A DNA stretch of 8,389 bases, from assembly GCA_019119745.1 (NCBI GenBank), contig DWWI01000004.1, positions 1-8,389 on the forward strand. Direction: 5' to 3'. A program made the translations under genes and the position numbers. Shown piece by piece: positions 1-5,575 of this stretch (position 1 is the stretch's first letter; each line of letters opens with the position of its first letter). The notes beneath the pieces were generated by a model. That model had not been told where the DNA came from, did not search any database, and worked only from the letters and a program-made list of their open reading frames with translations. The DNA is from Candidatus Mediterraneibacter gallistercoris (GTDB taxonomy: Bacteria > Bacillota_A > Clostridia > Lachnospirales > Lachnospiraceae).

Positions 1-1
1 C

Positions 2-688
2 CTTCTGTGTAATCCGCAGAATCCGGCGGGAAGAATCTGGGATAGGGAGACGCTGGAGCGGATCGGCGATCTGTGCGTAAAGTATCACGTGCTTGTCCTC
101 TCCGATGAGATCCACTGTGATCTCGTAAAACCGGGTATGGAGTATGTGCCGTTTGCCTCGGTCTCTGAAAACTGCAGGATGAACAGTATCACCTGTGTTG
201 CCCCGACGAAAGCATTTAACATTGCAGGCATACAGACGTCTGCCGTGATCGTGCCGGACGAGACGATCCGCCATAAGGTCAACCGGGGCCTCAACACAGA
301 TGAAGTGGCGGAGCCCAATGTGTTTGCCGCCATAGCTCCGGTCGCCGCATTCATGCACGGTGGAGAGTGGCTGGATGAATTGAATGCCTATCTGTGGCAG
401 AACAGAAAGAGGGCGGAAGAGTACATTGACAGCGAGATTGAAAATGTAACCGCCATCCGTGGAGAAGCAACCTATCTGCTCTGGATCGATTGCCGGAAAG
501 TGACGGAAGACTCCGATCAGCTCAGTGGATTCATCCGGAAACAGACGGGCTTGTATGTCTCTTCCGGAGAAGAGTATCATAACGGGGACGGATTCCTGAG
601 AATGAATCTGGCCTGCCCGCGAGCCCGTCTGGAAGACGGATTAAAAAGGCTGAAAGCCGGAATTGAAGCATACAGGGCAAATAAATAA
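2..688 (+). CDS. MalY/PatB-family PLP-dependent C-S lyase/aminotransferase (5' end outside window)
   Basis: This is the C-terminal 228 residues of a fold-type I PLP enzyme of the MalY/PatB (cystathionine beta-lyase-like) group. The frame is open from base 2, so the gene starts upstream; the usual length is about 390 aa. Visible signatures, in order, are CNPQNPAGRIW (substrate/cofactor loop), SDEIHCDLV (the Asp at 104-106 should bind the pyridine nitrogen), and APTKAFNIAG, whose Lys at 209-211 should form the Schiff base. FLRMNLACPR near the end holds the Arg expected to bind the substrate carboxylate. Family members cleave the C-beta-S bond of cystathionine or cysteine conjugates to pyruvate, ammonia and a thiol in the cytosol; some act as aminotransferases. 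The exact substrate cannot be read from the sequence. A strong terminator follows, so it is probably the last gene of its transcript. Family assignment is firm; physiological role is inference. Confidence 0.93.
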   Translation, partial: LLCNPQNPAGRIWDRETLERIGDLCVKYHVLVLSDEIHCDLVKPGMEYVPFASVSENCRMNSITCVAPTKAFNIAGIQTSAVIVPDETIRHKVNRGLNTDEVAEPNVFAAIAPVAAFMHGGEWLDELNAYLWQNRKRAEEYIDSEIENVTAIRGEATYLLWIDCRKVTEDSDQLSGFIRKQTGLYVSSGEEYHNGDGFLRMNLACPRARLEDGLKRLKAGIEAYRANK

Positions 689-699
689 GAATATATAAG

Positions 700-758
700 C
701 AGTTCAGCCCGCGCCATGCAAGCATAAATCCGTCTTCTGACAGCAGATGGCTGAACTG
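700..758. repeat. 10-bp perfect inverted repeat in the 3' untranslated region
   Basis: CAGTTCAGCC (700-709) is mirrored exactly by GGCTGAACTG (749-758) across a 39-nt loop. It lies 12 nt after the MalY-like stop codon and 13 nt before the intrinsic terminator. No U-tract follows it directly, so it is not a terminator by itself. It may stabilise the mRNA 3' end or form a small structured RNA with the hairpin behind it. Confidence 0.5.
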
Positions 759-771
759 GGGGATAAAAATG

Positions 772-812
772 AGAACGGATATCAAAAAATAACTTGATAT
801 CTGTTCTTTTTT
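772..812 (+). terminator. Intrinsic terminator after the MalY-like gene
   Basis: The 14-nt arm AGAACGGATATCAA (772-785) pairs with TTGATATCTGTTCT (794-807), with one G-U wobble and an 8-nt loop. A run of Ts follows (807-812). This is a textbook Rho-independent terminator on the plus strand. Its 3' arm also contains TTGATA (794-799), which serves as the probable -35 box of the next gene. Confidence 0.88.
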
Positions 813-822
813 CGTGTATGAT
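794..822 (+). promoter_or_regulatory. Sigma-A-type promoter for the DUF2325 gene
   Basis: TTGATA (794-799), a 17-nt spacer and TATGAT (817-822) match the vegetative consensus at 5/6 and 5/6 positions. The expected start of transcription is near 829, about 70 nt before the ATG. The -35 box lies in the 3' arm of the upstream terminator, so terminator and promoter are fused into one compact unit. Confidence 0.65.
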
Positions 823-832
823 AATGACATGG

Positions 833-848
833 GTTAGGATAAACTAAC
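833..848. promoter_or_regulatory. 16-bp dyad GTTAG-N6-CTAAC, possible DtxR/IdeR-type operator
   Basis: GTTAGGATAAACTAAC is a perfect 5-bp inverted repeat around a 6-nt centre, placed just after the predicted transcription start (about +4 to +20). That is a classic repressor position. The TTAGG...CTAA pattern resembles boxes bound by DtxR/IdeR/MntR-type iron or manganese regulators. The dyad and its position are seen directly; the regulator identity is inference from resemblance only. Confidence 0.45.
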
Positions 849-886
849 TAATGGGGAATAATCAATTTACTTTATTACGTTTCTAC

Positions 887-892
887 AGGAGG
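887..892 (+). promoter_or_regulatory. Ribosome binding site fixing the DUF2325 start
   Basis: AGGAGG sits 6 nt before the ATG at 899. The in-frame ATG at 851 has no comparable purine-rich site, so the shorter 93-aa product is preferred over the 109-aa one. Confidence 0.8.
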
Positions 893-898
893 TTTCAT

Positions 899-1180
899 AT
901 GAGTGTCGTTATCATCGGAGGGCATGACAGGATGGTCTGCCAGTATAAAAAGATCTGTAAACAGTTTAACTGCAAAGCGAAAGTGTTCACGCAGATGTCA
1001 GCGTCATTGGGTAAACAGATCGGAAGTCCAGATCTGATTGTGCTGTTTACCAATACGGTATCCCATAAGATGGTGAAATGCGCGGTGGAAGAAGCAGGAA
1101 GATGCAATGCCTGTGTGGTAAGAAGCCATACGAGCAGTAAAAATGCACTGGAGGAGATCCTCGACAATGCATGTGCTTAA
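899..1180 (+). CDS. DUF2325 domain protein
   Basis: This is a 93-residue protein that I recognise as a single DUF2325 domain; its biochemical function is not established. The pattern includes the N-terminal strand and glycine turn SVVIIGGHDR, DLIVLFTNTVSH near residues 42-53, and ACVVRSHTSS close to the end. That layout suggests a small Rossmann-like alpha/beta fold. There is no signal peptide or membrane segment, so it should be cytosolic. The frame is open upstream to another ATG at 851, but AGGAGG (887-892) lies 6 nt before the ATG at 899, which decides the start. It is monocistronic: a terminator and its own promoter precede it and a large palindrome follows. The operator-like dyad at its promoter hints at metal-responsive control, which is unproven. 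The stop codon lies inside the outer arm of the downstream palindrome. Confidence 0.88.
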   Translation: MSVVIIGGHDRMVCQYKKICKQFNCKAKVFTQMSASLGKQIGSPDLIVLFTNTVSHKMVKCAVEEAGRCNACVVRSHTSSKNALEEILDNACA

Positions 1181-1371
1181 TTCGTAATTCAGGAACGGGA
1201 AAGCGTTCGCCGGAGTACAGGTGTTACTCGCAGGCGCACTCTCGCTCGGGCCGCAACATAGCAGTACATAAGGCGGCAAAGGACGCCGCCTAAGTGCTGA
1301 TGTTGCTCTACGGCCTTTGAGTAACACCTGTACTCCGGCTGGGCTTTCCTCTCCCGGAATTTCGGATTAAG
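1176..1371. repeat. 196-bp imperfect palindrome (possible MITE/REP-like element or large hairpin) between convergent genes
   Basis: Nested inverted repeats share one centre near 1281-1284. Outer arms are CTTAATTCGTAATTC (1176-1190) against 1357-1371, 13 of 15 matching. Next are GGAAAGC (1198-1204) with GCTTTCC (1343-1349), and a perfect 21-bp arm at 1209-1229 with 1319-1339. Inside these are GCAACAT (1253-1259) with ATGTTGC (1300-1306), and AGGCGGC (1271-1277) with GCCGCCT (1285-1291) around a 7-nt loop. The arm spacing is asymmetric: 23 unpaired bases at 1230-1252 face about 12 at 1307-1318. No U-tract borders it, so it is not a standard terminator. It holds no convincing coding frame. It fills nearly all of the 248-bp gap between the DUF2325 gene and glgX. 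A non-autonomous mobile palindrome is my leading guess; a bidirectional RNA hairpin barrier is the alternative. Confidence 0.8.
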
Positions 1372-1428
1372 ACGGAAAGTAAAGCGAAGAGGGTGCGGTT
1401 CGGCTGAAATAAAAGGAAGCAATGCCTG

Positions 1429-3543
1429 TTATTCTGTTTTTTCTCCTACGAAGACGATTACGGAGCGTTCGCCGAGGATGATGGTGTTTCCTGCGACGGG
1501 CATTTTGTTTTCCGGAAAGATCTGCTGTTTCGGGTCGCCGGTGTTGACTGCAATCTTCCAGCAGTAGTCCTGAGGCAGATCGGGAAGTGTCAGACTGGCC
1601 GGATACCAGTATGCGTTTGCCGCCACGTAGACAAGATCTTCGCGGTTTTCCTCTTCGTCATATCCGGCAAAGAGGACACAGGATGTGTATGAGTTCTCCA
1701 GATGCTCGTTGTTCCATGGCTCCAGCCCGTGGATGCTCATGGACGGGAAACCGATATAGCTCGGTTCAAGGTCCTTCCGGATTGCCGGATGTTCTTTGCG
1801 GAAGGCGATCATATACCGGAAGAAATCAAAGAGATCCCTGTTCCTGTGCAGCAGATTCCAGTCCAGCCAGGATATCTGATTATCCTGACAATACGGATTA
1901 TTATTTCCATAGCGGGTGTCGCCGAATTCATCTCCGGAGAGGAACATTGGCGTTCCACGGCTGCACATGAGTACGGCACAGGCATTCTTGATCATGCGGA
2001 AGCGCAGGGCGAGGACTTCCGGATCGTCTGTATCGCCCTCCACACCACAATTCCAGCTGTTGTTGTCGTCATAGCCGTCTGTATTGTTCCAGCCGTTTGC
2101 CTCATTATGTTTCTGGTTATAGCTGTACAGGTCATAGAGTGTAAATCCGTCGTGACAGGTCAGAAAGTTGACGGAAGCATTGCCGCCCCGGTAAACAGGA
2201 TCATACAGATCCGGGGAGCCGGTCATCCTCTGCGCGGCGATTCCCGCCATCTTGCTGTCTCCTTTTAAGAAACAGCGCATATCGTCCCGGTAACGTCCGT
2301 TCCATTCCGCCCAGCGCTTCCACGATGGGAAAGAGCCTACCTGATAGAGCCCGCCCGCATCCCACGCCTCGGCGATGAGTTTGACATTTCCGAGGATCGG
2401 ATCGAAAGCAAGGCTTCGCAGGAGCGGAGGCTGGTTCAGGGGAGTGCCGTTGTCGCTGCGCCCCAGAATGGATGCCAGATCGAAGCGGAAACCGTCTACC
2501 CGGTAGTCGGTCACCCAGTAGCGCAGACAGTCAAGGATCAGCTCCTGCACGACAGGATGGTTGCAGTTCAGTGTATTTCCGCATCCGCTGAAGTTATAGT
2601 ACTTCCCGTCAGGGGTGAGCATATAGTAGATGTTGTTGTCAAACCCTTTAAAGCAGAAGGATGGTCCCAGTTCATTTCCTTCGGCTGTATGGTTGAATAC
2701 AACATCAAGAATCACATCGATCTCATTATCGTGAAGCGCCTTGATCAGACGCTTTAATTCCATTCCTTCACGGTTATACTCGATGCTGGATGAGTAACTG
2801 GTATTCGGCGCGAAGAAGCAGACCGGATTATAGCCCCAGTAGTCGAGCAGTTCATTCTGGTCGATCAGGCGGACGTCCCGTGTCTCATCAAACTCAAAGA
2901 CAGGCATCAGTTCTACGGCATTGATCCCAAGACTTTTCAGATAAGGAATCTTTTCCTCCAGCCCCTTAAATGTACCAGGACAGGATACCCCGGAAGAAGG
3001 GGATTTGGTAAATCCGCGCACATGAAGTTCGTAGATTACAAGATCTTCCATGGGAATCGGTTCGCTCCGTTCCAGTCCCCAGTCAAAATTGTTCTGTACG
3101 ACCCGGGCCCGGTAGCTGTGCTGCGGATTGTTTTTGCAGCCCCACTGGCTCTGCCCGGTGACCGCACGGGCATAAGGATCCAGAAGAATTTTGTTTTTGT
3201 CAAACCGAAGTCCTTTTTTCTCGTCATAGGGACCGTCCAGCCGGTAGGCATATTCAAATTCTTCGATATCCAGACCGAATACGATCATGGAATAGACGAA
3301 ACCGATCTTGTAATTGTCCGGAAATTTTAAAGCAGCGAAAGGCTCTTCTGCATCCCGATGGAAGAGAAGCAGTTCACAGGATGTCGCTCCGTGCGACTGG
3401 ATCGTAAAATTGACGCCGCCGGGGATCACGGTGGCTCCGAAGAAACGGAAGAATCCGGGGCGGACCTGAAAGCCGGAGATCGTGTCCAGTGGTTTTAGCT
3501 GCTGCCCGGGTACGAGCACCAGATCTGATGTGTGCAGTGACAT
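1429..3543 (-). CDS. glgX: Glycogen debranching enzyme GlgX (GH13 isoamylase type)
   Basis: This 704-aa cytosolic enzyme should hydrolyse alpha-1,6 branches of glycogen or its limit dextrins. An N-terminal CBM48-like beta domain (about residues 28-125, with GGVNFTIQS) precedes the GH13 barrel. All four GH13 regions are present: DVVFNH (about 280-285), GFRFDLA with the nucleophile Asp near 355, LIAEAWDAGG with the acid/base Glu near 392, and FLTCHDG with the third Asp near 465. The YELHVRGFT strand and the GDEFGDTRYGNNNPYCQDN stretch are typical of the GlgX/isoamylase branch, and the length is normal. A longer ATG at 3552 directly abuts the Shine-Dalgarno, so the ATG at 3543, with 9-nt spacing, is chosen. 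The start lies only 32 nt after the response regulator stop with no terminator between, so co-transcription with the two-component genes is likely. No other glycogen gene is in the window. Confidence 0.93.
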   Translation of the reverse strand: MSLHTSDLVLVPGQQLKPLDTISGFQVRPGFFRFFGATVIPGGVNFTIQSHGATSCELLLFHRDAEEPFAALKFPDNYKIGFVYSMIVFGLDIEEFEYAYRLDGPYDEKKGLRFDKNKILLDPYARAVTGQSQWGCKNNPQHSYRARVVQNNFDWGLERSEPIPMEDLVIYELHVRGFTKSPSSGVSCPGTFKGLEEKIPYLKSLGINAVELMPVFEFDETRDVRLIDQNELLDYWGYNPVCFFAPNTSYSSSIEYNREGMELKRLIKALHDNEIDVILDVVFNHTAEGNELGPSFCFKGFDNNIYYMLTPDGKYYNFSGCGNTLNCNHPVVQELILDCLRYWVTDYRVDGFRFDLASILGRSDNGTPLNQPPLLRSLAFDPILGNVKLIAEAWDAGGLYQVGSFPSWKRWAEWNGRYRDDMRCFLKGDSKMAGIAAQRMTGSPDLYDPVYRGGNASVNFLTCHDGFTLYDLYSYNQKHNEANGWNNTDGYDDNNSWNCGVEGDTDDPEVLALRFRMIKNACAVLMCSRGTPMFLSGDEFGDTRYGNNNPYCQDNQISWLDWNLLHRNRDLFDFFRYMIAFRKEHPAIRKDLEPSYIGFPSMSIHGLEPWNNEHLENSYTSCVLFAGYDEEENREDLVYVAANAYWYPASLTLPDLPQDYCWKIAVNTGDPKQQIFPENKMPVAGNTIILGERSVIVFVGEKTE

Positions 3544-3552
3544 AATGGCCAT

Positions 3553-3559
3553 CTCCTTT
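3553..3559 (-). promoter_or_regulatory. Ribosome binding site deciding the glgX start
   Basis: AAAGGAG on the minus strand lies 9 nt before the ATG at 3543 and has zero spacing to the ATG at 3552. The shorter protein is therefore favoured by three residues. Confidence 0.7.
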
Positions 3560-3575
3560 CAAGACTGAGATACTG

Positions 3576-4199
3576 TTACCTGCCGCTTAAATAGAACACA
3601 GCGAGCTGTGTGCGGTCGCGCAGGTTCAGTTTATCGAGTATAGTTGTTAAGTAGTTCCTTACAGTCCCTTCACTTAAATACAGACGTGCTGCGATCTCTT
3701 TGTTACTCAATCCCTCTGCAATCAGGCGGATCACTTCCAGTTCACGCTCACTGATTCCATATTTTTTATAGTCGGTTGTCTCTTTTTGCGTTCCCATAAG
3801 TTCCGGAATCCGGGAGACAATTTCCGTGCCGAACACGGTCTGGCCGGAGGCCGCTGCCCGTATGGCGGGAATAATGTTCTGGTAATCCTGCTTGAGCAGA
3901 TAACCTGCCGCTCCCAGTTTTAATGCTTTTATAATATATTCATCGTCGGAAAATGTCGTAAGCAGCAGAATCCTTGCCGACGGGAATTCCTGCAGGATTT
4001 CTTCTGCCGCATCCAGTCCGTTTTTCTGTTTCATACGGATATCCATCAGAAGCACATCCGGCCTGTGTTCGCGGTAGAGAGCAAGAGCTGCGCTGCCGTC
4101 CTCTGCTGTAGCTGCCACCTCAAAATCCGGCTCGCTTTCCAGAATCATTTTCAGGGCGCTCACCACAAGGCAGTCATCGTCTATCAATATCAGTTTCAT
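3576..4199 (-). CDS. NarL/FixJ-type response regulator (REC plus LuxR-type HTH), LnrK/YfiK-like
   Basis: This is a complete 207-aa transcription regulator. The receiver domain (1-~120) has the acidic cluster at residues 7-9, the phospho-acceptor Asp53 in LLMDIRM, switch Thr81/82 in LLLTTF and the conserved Lys103 in GYLLK. A LuxR-type helix-turn-helix follows (about 145-205: SERELEVIRLIAEGLSNKEI, then LSEGTVRNYL). It should be phosphorylated by the kinase encoded just upstream and then dimerise on DNA as an inverted repeat. Its ATG overlaps the kinase 3' end by 26 nt, and its ribosome site AAAAAGGAG (4208-4216, 8 nt spacing) lies inside the kinase gene, so the two are translationally coupled. 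The likely target is the TGACA dyad in the divergent promoter region (inference). All key residues are intact. Confidence 0.93.
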   Translation of the reverse strand: MKLILIDDDCLVVSALKMILESEPDFEVAATAEDGSAALALYREHRPDVLLMDIRMKQKNGLDAAEEILQEFPSARILLLTTFSDDEYIIKALKLGAAGYLLKQDYQNIIPAIRAAASGQTVFGTEIVSRIPELMGTQKETTDYKKYGISERELEVIRLIAEGLSNKEIAARLYLSEGTVRNYLTTILDKLNLRDRTQLAVFYLSGR

Positions 4200-5328
4200 A
4201 ATCTAGTCTCCTTTTTGGTATCGTAACAAGGATCCGGAATCCTTTTTCAGCTGAGATATGGATCGTTCCATGGAGTTTGTCCGTCCGTTCTTTCATATTG
4301 GTCAGTCCCATGCCGCCGGGATGTGCGATATTTTCCGAGTTTTTGCCATTTCCCGTGCTTCTGTCATTCCCCGTACCTTTCCTGATTTTAGTGCCGTTAT
4401 CCTCAATGCAGAGCTGATACAGTGCGGGGTGTTCCCGGATGGTAACAGATGCTTTGCTGGCATTGCTGTGCCTCATGATATTGGAGAGTGCCTCTTTTGT
4501 AATACTGATAAAGCTGTATTTGACATCTCGGGGAATCACTCTTCCGGCGTCATAGCAGTATGCGACTGGGCAGAATGTGAAATCACTGATCAGAGATTTT
4601 ACGGCTTCGTCCAGATTGACCGCCTCATCACGCAGATCGTGCACGCTGGAGCGGATGTTATCCATGGCTGCGTTCAATGTCTGGTCGAGAGAATCAAGTG
4701 TAGGCGATAGTGTCTCGTCCCGGTTTACTGTTTTTGCGGCTCCGGCAAGGAGAATGGACCGAGAGAGCAGATGCCCTACGTTGTCGTGAATCTCCCGGGC
4801 AATCCGGTTCCGTTCCCTCAGGGTGGCAGTATAGATCTCATAGTCCTGCTTTTCCATCAATGTGCGGTTCTTTTCCGTCAGGAGCAGATCCCGCTCTGTG
4901 CTGTCATCCATTGTCCGTCTCAATGTGCCCTGCAGACTGTCACGCTCCCTTGCTGTAGAAGCAAGAAGAAAACATACTGCAAAACCGAACAGATCCAGAC
5001 AGGTCAGAAGAAGGTTTATCTCTCTGTACCACGGATTCAGGATCAGATACAGGACTGCGGCTATGGAAGCAGGCACATAAAGCTTCCGTCGGAATAGTCC
5101 GTAACATACTGCGGGATAAAAATACAGTAATGCCGGTACGAAAACCGCAGCGGCGAAGAAAATAAGACAGCCTGCTGCATATGTCCGGTTTTCTTCCAGA
5201 AACAGATCCGCACTGCACAGGATCAGCGCGCAGAGAAATGCCAGAACATAAGGCAGATCAGGCTGTATAAAGAACAGGGAAAACATGCACAGAAGCATGA
5301 CCATTCCGCAATTTACTGCATTTTTCAT
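4174..5328 (-). CDS. Membrane sensor histidine kinase, HisKA_3 family, LnrJ/YfiJ-like
   Basis: This is a 384-aa kinase. Five or so hydrophobic segments (about 8-22, 25-43, 51-77, 82-98, 105-124) with very short loops make it an intramembrane sensor with no large extracellular domain. A charged, probably coiled-coil linker (125-170) leads to the HisKA_3 box ERNRIAREIHDNVGH, with the phospho-acceptor His181. The ATPase domain has the N box (ITKEALSNIMRHS, Glu279 and Asn283), EDNG (Asp310) and GGMGLTNMKERT (338-349). Between the last two lies a Gly/Asn/Ser-rich insert, about 312-336, which is probably a disordered ATP lid. It overlaps the downstream regulator gene by 26 nt. The ATG at 5328 has its Shine-Dalgarno 20 nt away, with a small hairpin between. 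The context beside an ABC-2 exporter suggests it detects membrane-active compounds. The ligand is unknown. Confidence 0.92.
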   Translation of the reverse strand: MKNAVNCGMVMLLCMFSLFFIQPDLPYVLAFLCALILCSADLFLEENRTYAAGCLIFFAAAVFVPALLYFYPAVCYGLFRRKLYVPASIAAVLYLILNPWYREINLLLTCLDLFGFAVCFLLASTARERDSLQGTLRRTMDDSTERDLLLTEKNRTLMEKQDYEIYTATLRERNRIAREIHDNVGHLLSRSILLAGAAKTVNRDETLSPTLDSLDQTLNAAMDNIRSSVHDLRDEAVNLDEAVKSLISDFTFCPVAYCYDAGRVIPRDVKYSFISITKEALSNIMRHSNASKASVTIREHPALYQLCIEDNGTKIRKGTGNDRSTGNGKNSENIAHPGGMGLTNMKERTDKLHGTIHISAEKGFRILVTIPKRRLDYETDIDRR

Positions 5329-5336
5329 ATGAATAC

Positions 5337-5356
5337 CGGCTTGTGCCGCTCCTTTC
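5337..5356 (-). promoter_or_regulatory. Long-spaced ribosome site with intervening mini-hairpin before the kinase gene
   Basis: On the minus strand GAAAGGAG (5356-5349) is followed directly by CGGC-ACAA-GCCG (5348-5337) and then 8 nt to the ATG at 5328. The linear spacing is 20 nt, too long for normal initiation. Folding the 4-bp GC stem would leave about 8 nt. No ATG, GTG or TTG lies in frame between the Shine-Dalgarno and 5328. Confidence 0.4.
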
Positions 5357-5375
5357 TTAAGCGCTTCATGATTTT

Positions 5376-5403
5376 ATTATAGTCGAAAATATGGGGAAAG
5401 CAA
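5376..5403 (-). promoter_or_regulatory. Probable promoter of the kinase-regulator(-glgX) transcript
   Basis: A perfect TATAAT -10 box lies on the minus strand at 5381-5376. The best -35 is the weak TTGCTT (5403-5398) with a 16-nt spacer. The expected start of transcription is near 5369. The TGACA dyad would be centred about 58 bp upstream of it, a reasonable activator position and consistent with positive autoregulation. The -10 is convincing; the -35 is weak, as is usual for activated promoters. Confidence 0.5.
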
Positions 5404-5421
5404 AGAAAAAGAATGGAGGAG

Positions 5422-5455
5422 TGACATTTGTCATGCTGAGTTGTGACACTGTGCA
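5422..5455. promoter_or_regulatory. TGACA-TT-TGTCA dyad plus half-site 22 bp away, candidate response-regulator operator
   Basis: TGACATTTGTCA (5422-5433) is a perfect 12-bp inverted repeat with a 2-nt centre. A second, degenerate copy, TGACACTGTGCA (5444-5455), keeps the left TGACA and 8 of 12 bases. The copies are 22 bp apart, two helical turns, so they lie on the same DNA face. Inverted repeats with two such sites in phase suit a dimeric NarL-type regulator. Assignment to the regulator encoded here is inference. Confidence 0.55.
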
Positions 5456-5512
5456 CTACAGAAATTCATGGACCCGATGTATCCTGATATCAGTAAGACG
5501 AGGCAGCCGGAC

Positions 5513-5540
5513 TTGCAATTTCAGACGATAAAGTTATCAA
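5513..5540 (+). promoter_or_regulatory. Weak candidate promoter for the ABC exporter operon
   Basis: TTGCAA (5513-5518), 16 nt, then TATCAA (5535-5540) is the best-placed pair, with its start expected near 5547, about 30 nt before the ATG. The -10 has only 4 of 6 consensus bases and lies within the dyad GATAA-AG-TTATC (5527-5538). The other bases of the 247-bp divergent gap hold the palindrome CTGATATCAG (5484-5493) and no convincing gene. Confidence 0.3.
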
Positions 5541-5575
5541 TCAATTTGTCAGGAAATTAGGACAGGAGGATTCAT

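Noticed and set aside
531..830. Minus-strand open frame of 99 codons over the MalY 3' end
   Set aside because: It crosses a clear plus-strand terminator and the MalY coding region and has no family resemblance.
1341..1371. A conventional intrinsic terminator for the DUF2325 gene at the right end of the palindrome
   Set aside because: No run of Ts follows the stem on either strand, and the stem-loop is far longer than a normal terminator.
1189..1422. Minus-strand open frame of 77 codons across the convergent gap
   Set aside because: It runs through the palindrome, its composition simply follows the inverted repeat, it has no ribosome site, and it resembles no known protein.
1702..2268. Plus-strand open frame of 188 codons opposite glgX
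   Set aside because: It is an antisense shadow of the well-supported glgX gene, with no ribosome site and a hydrophobic composition explained by the complementary codons.
5484..5493. Palindrome CTGATATCAG as a regulator site
   Set aside because: It is a short perfect palindrome, but no second copy or sensible promoter distance was found, so chance is as likely.
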